Assembly (NCBI GenBank): GCA_022559985.1
Contig: JAFJTR010000004.1
Span: 1-64,000 of the forward strand
Source of the DNA: Parastagonospora avenae f. sp. tritici 18332-5
Lineage: Eukaryota > Ascomycota > Dothideomycetes > Pleosporales > Phaeosphaeriaceae
Length of the DNA: 64,000 nt
Reading direction: 5' to 3'
Every line of letters starts with the position of its first letter. Position 1 is the stretch's first letter. Shown one piece after another: positions 11,209 through 20,814 of this stretch. The translations under genes were made by a program, and so were the position numbers. Under the pieces are notes generated by a model. It did not search any database. It had not been told where the DNA came from and saw only the letters and a list, made by a program, of their open reading frames with translations.

Positions 11209-12417
11209 TCAAGACAAAGAAAAACGACTGGTGAGACTGGCAATAGAAAAAACACTGCTCCGAGAAGATGCAATGCTTTGCTTTGGTGTCAAGAGAGCGC
11301 TGTCGCGCCGAGAACATGCGCCTGAGTTATTACTCATTCGATCGAGATAGCGTGACATATCTGCCTTGAAAAGGTGCAAATTGGTGGATAAGCGCGCTGC
11401 AACATCTGCAATGGCGTCCACCCGGGCAACCACTACCTCCTGCGCGAGACCATACCGCTGGATATCTGGATCGTTTCGCAGGCTGTTGCAGACTTCCTGA
11501 TACACAAAGAGTTGGTCGTTCGCCCCGTCCAACAAGGAATCAAGAGTCTCTGGAAGGTAGACTGCACGGGATCGCGGATCTGCGAGGTTCTTGATGACAG
11601 TCTGGTACACGCCCAAGATACCTGTAACCTGGTCATAGAAGCGACCCAGCGGCGTAAGCTCGCTAGCAAGAGTAGAGAACAGCTTATCGTTGAAGTCCCG
11701 CTGGCTGTAAAACATCGCAGACTTCGCATTTGCTACCTCTGCAGCAGACTGAGTCTGCTGTTCGAGAGTATCGATGATGGAGCCCAGTGTGTCCTCCACC
11801 TGCTCAGAATGCTCGTCGACTTGCACCGCATCGGCCTCAAGCTTGTTGGCATAGTTTCGGAGAGCAGTAGCAGTGTCTTCTTTTTCCTCGATGAGCTTCA
11901 ATGTCCCATCGTGTTCAGCCTCGTACTGGTCTGTCAACCGACGATTCTCTTCCAAAATTTTGAAAGCCATGGCCTCGCAATCTTTCACTTGGCTCTCAAG
12001 GCGTGAGATCTTGCGGGCATCGTCATCGGCTACGGATTGCAACCTTACAGCCTTGGCCAGTTTGCGCTCAAAGCTGTTCGCACGACGCTCTTCATGTTTT
12101 ACCATGTCCTTCCAGTAGTCCACGTGGCGTCCAGATTGCTGAAGATCGACTTTGAGAGCCTTGAATTCGGCGGGCTGGTCATCAATCTCAGCCTGCTTTG
12201 CCTGAAGCTGGGCCTGCAGATCGACGTTGGCCGCCTGCAAATCCTTCTGTCTAGCCTCAATATCTGTGATGTATGCGCGAGCTTCTGCCAAAGCTGCCAT
12301 TTCCTGGAAATGATCCTGCATCTCTTCAGGCATGGCATCTTCGAACTTGAAGCCCTGGGCTTTGATAGAGTCCATAAGAACGGAAAGCTGACGTTTGATA
12401 TCACCGAGGCTGGCCAT
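11209..12417 (-). CDS. coiled-coil protein of unknown function (402 aa)
   Basis: The open frame extends further upstream to 12750, but the start is placed at the ATG at 12417 (MASLGDIKRQL). The preceding 111 codons are Cys/Arg-rich, mixed and have no helix periodicity, while the protein from this Met onward is uniformly helical. Residues about 45-240 form an almost continuous heptad-type coiled coil (ARQKDLQAANVDLQAQL, ARKISRLESQVKDCEAMA). A second helical part follows (GRFYDQVTGILGVYQTVI, ADVAARLSTNLHLFKADM). The tail is Ser-rich (SIASSRSSVFSIASL). There is no enzyme signature. It could be a scaffold, cytoskeletal or membrane-contact protein. I do not recognise it. Confidence 0.7.
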   Translation of the reverse strand: MASLGDIKRQLSVLMDSIKAQGFKFEDAMPEEMQDHFQEMAALAEARAYITDIEARQKDLQAANVDLQAQLQAKQAEIDDQPAEFKALKVDLQQSGRHVDYWKDMVKHEERRANSFERKLAKAVRLQSVADDDARKISRLESQVKDCEAMAFKILEENRRLTDQYEAEHDGTLKLIEEKEDTATALRNYANKLEADAVQVDEHSEQVEDTLGSIIDTLEQQTQSAAEVANAKSAMFYSQRDFNDKLFSTLASELTPLGRFYDQVTGILGVYQTVIKNLADPRSRAVYLPETLDSLLDGANDQLFVYQEVCNSLRNDPDIQRYGLAQEVVVARVDAIADVAARLSTNLHLFKADMSRYLDRMSNNSGACSRRDSALLTPKQSIASSRSSVFSIASLTSRFSLS

Positions 12418-13433
12418 AGCTGTGCTTTTGTGATGGCTAGTGAGATCTGGTGAAAGGGCGATCTGATAGTTGAAAGGTAAAATCTCCTCGTTCGTAGTAG
12501 AGACCATATACCCAAGGCAAATACGACATTGTTCGGACATTGTGCTTCGACGATGCTGCAGACGTGCAGAGCTAATCGTTGTAACAGCGAAAAGAGAGCA
12601 TACAATGTCATTGTTGTCATATAGCAACTCCAGGCTCTTCAAGTTTGCTGATGGTTTGTTTGGTTCGATCTCGGATTGTTTGCACTGGTCCGCTCGTCTC
12701 AGTGCCATGCAACCCAAGTCATGTCTCAAAAAGGCGAGAACGACTTCCACGTGACTGCTTTGACAGAATTAACGAAATGCTGGCTGTTTTTTCCATGGTA
12801 ATGGCAACTGTCGTATCTCTATGTCGACCGCGGTCATGCGCGTGCGCCATTGAAAGTCTGTCGCTGCTGTATGATCTCTTTCCCAGCCAACAATGCCTGC
12901 AAGGATTGAGCACAGGTCATTGTCGTCCGCCGAGTTTTTCTAGCGTATCAGGGTAGATATCATCATACGCCTTGTCTTCGTTATCGTTTGATGCAGATGC
13001 GCATCGATGAGAATCGCAGACGGGGGAGGCAGACTTGCTTGCTAGCGTGCATTCCAGCTTAAACACTCACGTGACACCACACCCCAATCTAATCTGCAAA
13101 TCAGATCGCGTCCGTAATATCCTGTAATCATTCATGTTGGATTTATCTGTCTGTTTCTTGTCTCGTCCACGGGTCGCTTCTCTTTTATCTTGCCAAGCCG
13201 TGCTGCGGGCCGAAGCCATCGATTTCCAGGCGCCCTCGGATGTGGCGTATAATAACTACCGGCAGCGCTTATCAGCTAGCTGGAGCGTCGTATAGATTCG
13301 GAGCTTCAACCCATGGCGTTCATCAGACGCGAGGCATGCTCAAGCACAGGCTACGCCCTTTGAACAAGTTGCCTAAATCGGCCACAAATTAAACCTCGAC
13401 TCTCGCGCGCGTCCGCTAAAAGCACAACACAAG
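12418..13433. promoter_or_regulatory. divergent intergenic region, coiled-coil gene and amidase
   Basis: About 1 kb separates the start of the minus-strand coiled-coil gene from the plus-strand amidase. No further gene is visible. A CACGTGAC site at about 13069 is an E-box-like element. The segment 13380-13433 has the look of a 5'UTR before the amidase ATG. Confidence 0.45.
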
Positions 13434-15203
13434 ATGCGTTTTGGCGTCTTCACCTCCACACTGGCGTCAATTTCCTTAGTGACTTCCTGTAGTCCGAGCA
13501 ACTCGACCTATTATCTGGACGTCGATCCGCTTCAGAACCCGCTGCCGTATTGCTTCCCACCACAGAATGCCACAGGAACGCCGGCTCTGTTTCCCATGCT
13601 CTTGTGTCGAGACATTGTGCTCGAAGAGGCCACCATCGATCAGTTGCAAGACTATATGACGAAAGGGGTCCTCACCTCCCTTGAGATTTTACGGTGTCAT
13701 TTGAAAAGAGTTGCTCAAGTCGATGGCTACATAAACTCCATAATTGAGCTCAACCCGGATGCTGAGGCTATTGCTACCGCTTTGGATGCTGAGCGTGCAT
13801 TGGGACGAGTGCGCGGCCCTTTGCATGGCATACCATTCATTGTAAAAGACAACATTGCGACAAAGGACCAGATGGAAACCACAGCAGGTAGCTGGGCGCT
13901 ATTGGGAAGCGTGGTGCCACGAGACGCCTTTGTAGTTGCAAAGCTACGAGAAGCTGGTGCACTACTGATGGGCAAGGCCACCCTGTCTGAATGGGCGGAC
14001 ATGCGCTCAAACAACTACAGCGAGGGTTATTCGGCGAGAGGAGGGCAAGCGAGGAGTCCTTATAACTTGACTGTGAATCCTGGAGGCAGCAGTTCAGGCA
14101 GCGCCGCCGCTGTGGCAGCTAACATTGTCTCTTTCTCACTAGGTACTGAGACAGACGGTAGCATCATTAATCCGGCGGAGCGCAACGCACTGGTCGGCAT
14201 CAAACCTACGGTGGGACTTACATCTAGAGCAGGAGTAGTCCCGGAGAGCGCACATCAGGATACTGTTGGAACATTTGGGCGGACTGTACGCGATGCCGCA
14301 TATGCTTTCGACGCGATACATGGATATGATCCAAGGGACAACTACACTCTAGCGCAAAAGGGTGAAACTCCAGATGGTGGTTATCTACAGTTTTTGACTG
14401 ATCGATTTGTGCTCAAGAATGCTACCTTTGGTCTGCCTTGGAACAGTTTCTGGGTACATTCCGACGATGAGCAGCAGTCACAGTTGTTGTCTATCATCGC
14501 TTTGATCGAAAGTGCTGGTGGCATCGTGATAAACAACACAGAGCTGCCGAACTATAAAACCATCGTCTCGCCAGATGGATGGAACTGGGACTATGGCACT
14601 ACTCGAGGCTATCCAAACGAGTCGGAATACACGGTCGTGAAGGTGGACTTCTACAACAACATCAAATCATACCTCTCCGAACTGCAAAACACGCAGATGC
14701 GCAGTCTTGAGGATATTGTGGCATACAACCTCGCGAATGATGGTACCGAAGGTGGGAATCCCTGGCCGTTGGGCATTCCTGCATTCTATTCTGGTCAAGA
14801 CGGCTTCCTGGCTTCGATGGAGACAAAGGGTAAAATGGACGAGACCTATTACCAAGCGCTTGCATTCACACAACGCAGCACACGGGAAGACGGTATAGAC
14901 GCTGCGCTATTCAACAACGGAAGGCCTCTGGATGCTTTGCTGGTTCCACCTGATGTTGGCCAAACATATCAGATTGCGGCTCAAGCAGGTTACCCGATGA
15001 TAACACTACCAGCTGGCGTACACTCAGGCACTGGTATGCCTTTCGGGCTCGCGCTTATGGGCACTGCATGGAGCGAGGGTAGTTTGCTAAGATGTGCGAG
15101 CGCGATCGAAGATCTTCAGCTCAGTTCCAAAGGCGCTTTGAGGCGCGCTTTGCCAAGATGGTACGGGTATCTGGAACGTAATATACCCGTTCGCAATGTA
15201 TAA
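13434..15203 (+). CDS. secreted amidase-signature enzyme
   Basis: This is a 589-residue, intron-free member of the amidase signature family, which hydrolyses carboxamide bonds through a Ser-cisSer-Lys triad. A hydrophobic N-terminal segment of about 20 residues ending near a Cys-Ser-Pro suggests a signal peptide. The fungal subgroup is often extracellular. The catalytic Lys lies in IPFIVKDNIA (K138). The Gly/Ser-rich signature NPGGSSSGSAAAVAA covers residues 215-229, with the cis-Ser at 219 or 220. The probable nucleophile is S243 in TETDGSIINPAER. That block normally reads TxxGGSIR, so an Asp stands where the first Gly is usual and Ile-Asn where Arg is usual. The rest, through the C-terminal MPFGLALMGTAWSEG block, is complete. 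The substrate cannot be told from sequence. Confidence 0.9.
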   Translation: MRFGVFTSTLASISLVTSCSPSNSTYYLDVDPLQNPLPYCFPPQNATGTPALFPMLLCRDIVLEEATIDQLQDYMTKGVLTSLEILRCHLKRVAQVDGYINSIIELNPDAEAIATALDAERALGRVRGPLHGIPFIVKDNIATKDQMETTAGSWALLGSVVPRDAFVVAKLREAGALLMGKATLSEWADMRSNNYSEGYSARGGQARSPYNLTVNPGGSSSGSAAAVAANIVSFSLGTETDGSIINPAERNALVGIKPTVGLTSRAGVVPESAHQDTVGTFGRTVRDAAYAFDAIHGYDPRDNYTLAQKGETPDGGYLQFLTDRFVLKNATFGLPWNSFWVHSDDEQQSQLLSIIALIESAGGIVINNTELPNYKTIVSPDGWNWDYGTTRGYPNESEYTVVKVDFYNNIKSYLSELQNTQMRSLEDIVAYNLANDGTEGGNPWPLGIPAFYSGQDGFLASMETKGKMDETYYQALAFTQRSTREDGIDAALFNNGRPLDALLVPPDVGQTYQIAAQAGYPMITLPAGVHSGTGMPFGLALMGTAWSEGSLLRCASAIEDLQLSSKGALRRALPRWYGYLERNIPVRNV

Positions 15204-15653
15204 TATGTAGGCCATAAGACGATGATACCAACAGGTTCCAGGTCAACTGTGGCGAGAAGCGACCAGAGTGCAACTAATAGTCGCATATTCCATAGCATGA
15301 TACTATGCAAATTATCCATAGGCAAGACACTGCGGGTAGAGCTTCGGGCTGTTGTGGGTTCCTGTACACTTTCCGTCGTAATCGATAGACTGCAGTATGT
15401 CTTGCAGTACAATGTCTGATACAACATGTCCTGACGACCTAAATCTCCATGAGACATGGTGAACCGGCAGGCGATCATAAATGTACGTTCCAGACACTTC
15501 TGCAAAGTTAATGCGTGGAGACCTACAACGCGCCAGGAACGCTTCCTTGGTATAACAGACTTGATTCCCTCTCTTATTTCCTTGCAATACCCTCTTCGCA
15601 ACAAAATTCTCGACCCGAAACACAATCTCACAACTCAGCTTCTTCCGTTCAAG
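15204..15653. other. intergenic region after the amidase
   Basis: No gene is seen between the amidase stop at 15203 and the start of the BTB-like pseudogene. The last 60 bp (CAACTCAGCTTCTTCCGTTCAAG) look like the old 5'UTR of that pseudogene. Confidence 0.4.
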
Positions 15654-17475
15654 ATGTCGACTCACGAGGACGCGAAGCGCAAATCGACAGCTGCTGACCA
15701 TGTCGATGCTGGACACCCTAAGCGTGCTAGAGTGACCGAAGATAACTCTATCGCTGAACACTAAGAGCTCTAGTCTCCATCACACGGTACTCAAGCGGTC
15801 ATCACGGCACCTCCGATTGTATCCCGCCCTTGGCTGACTCGCGAGCAAAATATCTACTGCCGCGACAACCTTGTGCCGGGTGCTTTAGGCCAGAAGAGCT
15901 GTACAACTGTAGGCGCAGAGTTTAATGAAAACTTCAACAAGAAATTGTCTCATAAGACCTTATAACAGCGCCTAAAAACGTCGAGGAATCGTTTTGAAGC
16001 CGACAATCCGGAATATTCTTCAGCTCTTGTGTACCCAGTGCCCATGCCCGCTCACGAAGATAGCGATGACATCTTTGAAGACAACATAACAGTAACCCAA
16101 TCCGGATCAGTTCTGGACCCAGCGCTGGCCACAGTGCAGAATCCAGCTCCTTAGAACAATCGGATCCGGAGGGTCAAGAAAGCCGCAAATGATAAGAAAG
16201 TTCTGCCGCCTGGCGGTCCTGGCGTCTATCCCGGGACCTTCTCACTGGGACCTGTCGCAATCACCAACTCGCAATACTCACCTGTAGGTGCCTGGAGTGC
16301 ATCATCTATCTCTGCGTATCATATCTTCACCACCAATCGTGCGAAGTACCATCTGCGCCGCCGCGTCAAAGATCGTGTGGTTTTTAGCTTTCTGGACACC
16401 TGGGAGCAGGAGCTTGCAGAGACCGATGAGCAGTTCATCAACCATGACACATTGCTCATGGCCTCGCCATTCTACGCTGGTATAGCACACGCTGGTATAG
16501 CACGCGGCGTTGGTGTGTCCAAGGACTTCTGCGTAAAGACTGTGAACGCATTCAACCAGATCATCTCTCCTGTACATGCGAAGGCACTTCCGACACACCT
16601 TCTCTGGAACTCGGAAAGCCGGTGGCAGGCGTTTACGATCGATTCGGTGATATCGAGCCCGAGAAGATCGACTGGACCGTGGGCTCTCTGCTAGAACTAC
16701 ACGTCTTCGCTCAACAAATGGAGGTGTGGTTCGTGTGCGACATGGTCATTGATTGATTATATTGGATGCTCAGCGAGCAGGCGAAGTTTCGAGAGCTTTA
16801 CGGGCCTCACCAGAAGCAAGACGATTGAATCAAGGCCCATGGCATCAATAAGACTATGCGTCTTCCACCTGTATCACACTTAGACAGCTTCAGCATAGTG
16901 GCCGACGACATTGAGTCAGCATGGCTCCGGCTCCTTGCCGTAGAACCAGTCGACACACGCTCGCTCACATTCTTCAGGGATGTGATATATACACTGAGTG
17001 GATCTTCAGAGATGGAATGGTTGGATGATTCATACCAGCTTGTTCAAAACATCTTCAAGGATGCTGGTGTGCGCAACTATCTGACCAACGCTTCTCGCGA
17101 AGATTTCTGTGTTGAGTATCACCATCACATGGACGGCAAGCTTTGCTATACAGCCGCCGCAGAGTACCATCTGAGTACTTCGTCAATCTCCTGTACGCCA
17201 CAGATGCCAATGATGAGCTTCTCACGCTCTCCAAGCACGCCGGATCACCGAGTGGCGTGGCTGGCATGACATACTCGGTGCTCGGCGCAACGCAAGATTT
17301 CAATTCCGCAAACTCGGCGCCAGAGATGTTGGAGGCTGAGAAGCTGGTACTTAAGACGGAAATGCGGCTCGATGTGGCCAAGGCAGCGTTGCTGAAGGCT
17401 CGGAAGGCAGGTCCCAAGGGGAAGGATCGCGCGATCAAGCGAGCGAAGCGGGTGGCGCAAGATTTGCGGAAGTAG
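15654..17475 (+). pseudogene. BTB-like paralogue family, degraded copy
   Basis: This is a decayed member of the same family as the genes at 2648 and 4346. It opens with a KR-rich leader (AKRKSTAADH, HPKRARV) and stops after 36 codons. Family segments then appear in different frames: PGTFSLGPVAITN near 16235, FVSFLD-type helical sequence near 16380, and around 16660-16755 EKIDWTVGSLLELHVF followed by VCDMVID then TGA. The last matches KIDWNVDSMVELYQL and IVKDMIAN in the intact copies. Downstream of more stops, a charged helical tail (MLEAEKLVLKTEMRLDVAKAAL, then KGKDRAIKRAKRVAQDLRK) ends at 17475. A short local duplication (GCTGGTATAGCAC twice, 16477-16503) is also present. There are several stops and frameshifts, so it cannot encode the full protein. 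Confidence 0.75.
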
Positions 17476-17918
17476 AACAGATGGCGGAGTCATAGTTGAG
17501 ATCTGGTAGTCGCAGAAGAGGAGCAGGAGTAAAGTGTGCCGGCGGCATTGTATAATGCTGCGATTGAGTACGGGTATGGAAAGGGACGCCGTGAAGTCTT
17601 TTTGGCCTCCATGAGATAGATACAAAGCTACTGGCTTTTTCATGTAGTACCAAATGGGAAGGAATCAGAATTACTCAACTATTCATGTGTAGAGAATTGA
17701 TACTGTCTGCGTGAAGTTCCCAGTTGCAATGTGCAGACGCTCTGTGATTGGTCAGAAAGCAAAAGAGTAACGTTCCCGATAGCAGAAGACTACGCACCGC
17801 AATCCACACTTGCACCAAACCTACCGCATTAGGAAGTTTGCAAACAACTCATCTTTCAGCACATAATATGTCTCATTTCAGCTCGTCTGATCATTCAAGG
17901 GTATCTTCGCGAGAAACA
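17476..17918. other. intergenic region
   Basis: I see no gene. It lies between the 3' end of the BTB-like pseudogene and the convergent GH128 gene, so it probably contains only 3' flanks. Confidence 0.4.
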
Positions 17919-18923
17919 CTAAATCATGCCAAACACCACCGCACATAGACTCAGCGCAACCATCAAGCCCGTGCTCTTCTTCAGTCCCACCGCCGCATTG
18001 TCCTCTCCCTCTCCTTTCTGCCCCTCCTTGTACCCATCTCCCATATATACCGCCCCCAGCTCGGTCAGTCCTCCGTCCTCGTCGAATAGTGCTACACCAT
18101 CGCCCGTCCACTCATTCGCATCCTCAGTCCTAAACGCGCCAAACCACGCGTACTTCTCCACATATTCCAACTGATCCAAATAGGGCAGCGTCTGACTCAA
18201 CATAACCACAGTATTCTCCGCGCTTTGCTGCGGCAACCCCATCTCGGTGATCCAGATCGACACATTCTCGCTCCGCGACGAGTTCACGTTGTAGAATTCG
18301 TTCAGTGTGCCGAGCCAAGCTGCCAGCCCATCGAATGCACCGTACCAATGCGCACTAACGAAGTCACTTGGGCAGCCGTTCTCTTTGTCGATTTCGAAGC
18401 AGCTCTCGTTGAAGCTGCGGAGCCACTCGAGACCATTGGGGGAGCCAGTAGTAGATGGATGGCTGATTTTCCACTTTCGACCGCCTTTATCCCCGGAGCG
18501 GAAGGGCACGACGTAGTCAATGTACGCCTTCGCGGCGTCTTCGGGCTTGATGGAACTTCCGCCGCTTCCTGTTGTGCCGTCTGGTTCGTTGAAGGAGAGG
18601 AGATGGGTTGATGACTGAGGCAGACCGCGGATGACGTTTTCGGTTTGGGGAGTTTGGGTGGCGTCGATGCCGTGGATCATGGGTACGAATTCCAGACTGT
18701 CGGATGGGATAAGGTCGGTGTTGGGGTATGGACTCCAGTTGTAGTACCATGATAGTGGGCTATTGGAGGATAGGAGGCGGTTGTCGGTGGTGTGGGTGTC
18801 GCCGATGAATGCGAATCCGCGCTTTGATTCTTGCGCAGCTGACGTGCTTGCCAACAACGATAAATATAGAGCAGCGTGGGTTATCCGCCTTCGGGACCGT
18901 GAACGTGGTTCGGTATAAGGCAT
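17919..18923 (-). CDS. GH128 (Asl1-like) beta-1,3-glucanase, probably GPI-anchored
   Basis: This 334-residue single-exon protein has a hydrophobic leader after an Arg-rich start (RRRITHAALYLSLLASTSAA). It then shows the Asl1/GH128 core: KRGFAFIGD, WYYNWSPYP, FVPMIHG, LLSFNEPD, FVSAHWYG and IWITEMGLP. By family knowledge the enzyme cleaves beta-1,3-glucan with two glutamates. These would be E113 (in FNEPD) as acid/base and E227 (in ITEMG) as nucleophile, and both are present. The C-terminus ends in a hydrophobic stretch after a small-residue region (STGLMVALSLCAVVFGMI), which suggests GPI anchoring. It would therefore act in the wall or at the cell surface. Several N-glycosylation sequons are visible. 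Start and stop are clear. Confidence 0.92.
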   Translation of the reverse strand: MPYTEPRSRSRRRITHAALYLSLLASTSAAQESKRGFAFIGDTHTTDNRLLSSNSPLSWYYNWSPYPNTDLIPSDSLEFVPMIHGIDATQTPQTENVIRGLPQSSTHLLSFNEPDGTTGSGGSSIKPEDAAKAYIDYVVPFRSGDKGGRKWKISHPSTTGSPNGLEWLRSFNESCFEIDKENGCPSDFVSAHWYGAFDGLAAWLGTLNEFYNVNSSRSENVSIWITEMGLPQQSAENTVVMLSQTLPYLDQLEYVEKYAWFGAFRTEDANEWTGDGVALFDEDGGLTELGAVYMGDGYKEGQKGEGEDNAAVGLKKSTGLMVALSLCAVVFGMI

Positions 18924-19659
18924 CTTGAAGATGGTGGAATTGTGTAGAATGGGTTATGCAAGATCTGGGTAACTAAGGTAAGGAACCGTTGTGGAATGCA
19001 TCTGACAGCAGGCGTATCCATGTCTATATACGCCTCATTATCTTGGTACATCGTTGTCGTGGCGAGGCTGCTGGCGATGCTGGGCTTGCGTCATTGGACA
19101 AAACTTGGCAGAAGCCGCAGCAGCAAGACAAGAAGGACCGACCGAGTCAGAGGTCGTTGTTGTACAGGTAACATGAGGCCGCTTCAGAGAAGTACGGGTC
19201 CTGAATTATCGAGTAGAACTTGGCAATTTGCGAAGACAATCTGAGGTATACTAGACTGACCAAAAGCCTGGGATGGCTGGAACCGTTCAGACCGAATCGG
19301 GCTAGGCCATTGCCTATTACGAAACTTGAGCCTTGGAGTTCTCTCCGCGCAAAACATTCAAACGAATAGAGAGCAATGACAGGCCGCTGGATAAGATTCG
19401 CCTGAAGGGAGCGGCTTGACTCTTTGTAATCTGTGATTCAAGTCAACACATAACATCATGTGTGAAATCAATTGGAGTATTTGAGTGAATTGGGTATCAG
19501 GCTTTGGCCTTGTTTCTACATCGACCAGACACCGAAGTCCCATATCATGATTACATGACGAGTGTGAAAGACCCAAAGATTCATCGCTCGTTGACTCCTG
19601 ACCGTGCCCGTTCCGAACCTTTTTCATTTGGTGAAATATCCTTCTTCCTCACTCGGCAT
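18924..19659. promoter_or_regulatory. promoter of the GH128 gene and 3' flank of RPL17
   Basis: No gene is recognised. The left side is the GH128 promoter with a TATA box at 19023-19030. The right side, next to the RPL17 stop at 19660, is the 3' flank of that gene. Confidence 0.45.
19023..19030 (-). promoter_or_regulatory. TATA-like box of the GH128 gene
   Basis: TATATAGA on the minus strand, about 100 bp before the ATG at 18923. Confidence 0.45.
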
Positions 19660-20432
19660 CTAAGCAGCGGTGATGGCCTTGCGGACCTCCCTGCCACGCT
19701 GCCTCGAGTTCAAACGGCGCTCGATGTTCTCGGGACCCTTCTTGACAACCTCGGCACCCTCGGTGAGGATGAGCTCGATGTGGGAGGGGTTAGACATGTA
19801 AGGGTTGATCTGGGAATGTTAGAGAAGACTTGCTGGGCGGAGCACTTGTTACGTACACGACCGTGGGCACGGTAAGTGCGCCTGCGCTGCTTGGGGGCCT
19901 GGTTGACCTGGATGTGCTTGACGATCAGGTTGCTGGTGTCGAGACCCTTTGTGTCGGCGTTGGCCTCAGCGTTCTTGAGGAGACCGAGGAGGATCTCGGC
20001 GGACTTGACGGGCCAGCGGGCACGGGAGACACCTAGGGCCTTGCCTGGGGAGAGTCAGCCTGTTCTTTTCAACCGCGCATGCGAATGCAGTCCCGAGTGC
20101 CATTTGCGCCTCCTCTTAGGATGCGTCCGATATCAAAATTGTAACTCACCCTGTGCAGTTCGTCCAGTTCCGCCAGCGTACCGCCTCATGGGAATAGCCT
20201 CCTTGTGCTCCAAGACATTTCCGAGGTAGGTGAGGGCACGCTCGAGCTTCCAGCCGTTGATGGCCTGGGCGGTCTCGCGGGTGTTCTTGAAGGATACGCG
20301 GAGGTAGCTGCCGCGCGCGCGAGCAGACTTTGCGCCGTCGATGCTGGTTGCTCCGTAGCGAACCTGCACTGAATTAGTGCCTCGTTCTCAAATGAACGGT
20401 TGCATCAATGGCGACCATGTTGGACGTACCAT
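19660..20432 (-). CDS. rpl17: 60S ribosomal protein uL22 (L17)
   Basis: Four exons, 20432-20430 (ATG only), 20363-20150, 20044-19857 and 19809-19660, encode 184 residues, the normal length for fungal L17. The protein reads MVRYGATS, then KSARARGSYLRVSFKNTRE, QAINGWKLERA, HKEAIPMRRYAGGTGRTAQG, ARWPVKSAEILLGLLKNAE, VNQAPKQRRRTYRAHGR, INPYMSNPSHIELIL and a C-terminus REVRKAITAA. It is a universal component of the large ribosomal subunit that lines the peptide exit tunnel. The intron directly after the start codon is a common arrangement in fungal ribosomal protein genes. Introns are 66, 105 and 47 bp. It is divergent from the fibrillarin gene across a 382-bp spacer. Confidence 0.97.
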
Positions 20433-20814
20433 TTTGTCGATTTCAGGGTGGTGATGTCCTGTCGTTAGTAGTGGAGAGATTGAGGTTGAGGAAAGACCAA
20501 ATTCGTGTGGGCTACTCGGCAAAACGCTCGGGCCGGGGTCAAGCACGCTAACGGGGTGGATGCGCCTTAGCGTCTGGATTTTTTCTGAGCTCGAACTTCG
20601 AACTTGAGCTGCAGCACCCATCGCCCGAAGACGACACCACCAGGAACAACTCTTCCCGCCTGCAAAACGACGCGCAAACAGCTCGCGCATTCTCATTAAC
20701 ATTGTGAAGTACGTCAGCGATTGTTCTGGAAAGCCTTCGATCAGATTAGCTAATACACTCTGCAGTACATTTCGCAAGCTCCTCTACCTTCTACAATACA
20801 CAACATTCTAAGCA
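20433..20814. promoter_or_regulatory. bidirectional promoter, RPL17 and fibrillarin
   Basis: 382 bp separate the two start codons. No other gene fits. Coregulation of a ribosomal protein and the box C/D methyltransferase from one spacer is an inference from the head-to-head layout. The side near fibrillarin ends in a CT/CA-rich leader (CTCTACCTTCTACAATACAC) typical of a 5'UTR. Confidence 0.7.

Noticed and set aside
12418..12750. N-terminal extension of the coiled-coil protein to 513 aa
   Set aside because: The extra 111 codons are Cys/Arg-rich and non-helical, unlike the rest. The Met at 12417 gives a coherent protein; the extension is probably leader or promoter.
19810..20429. snoRNA in the introns of RPL17 or fibrillarin
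   Set aside because: CTGA and TTGAT-like pieces exist, but no intron has properly placed C (RTGATGA) and D (CTGA) boxes with a terminal stem.
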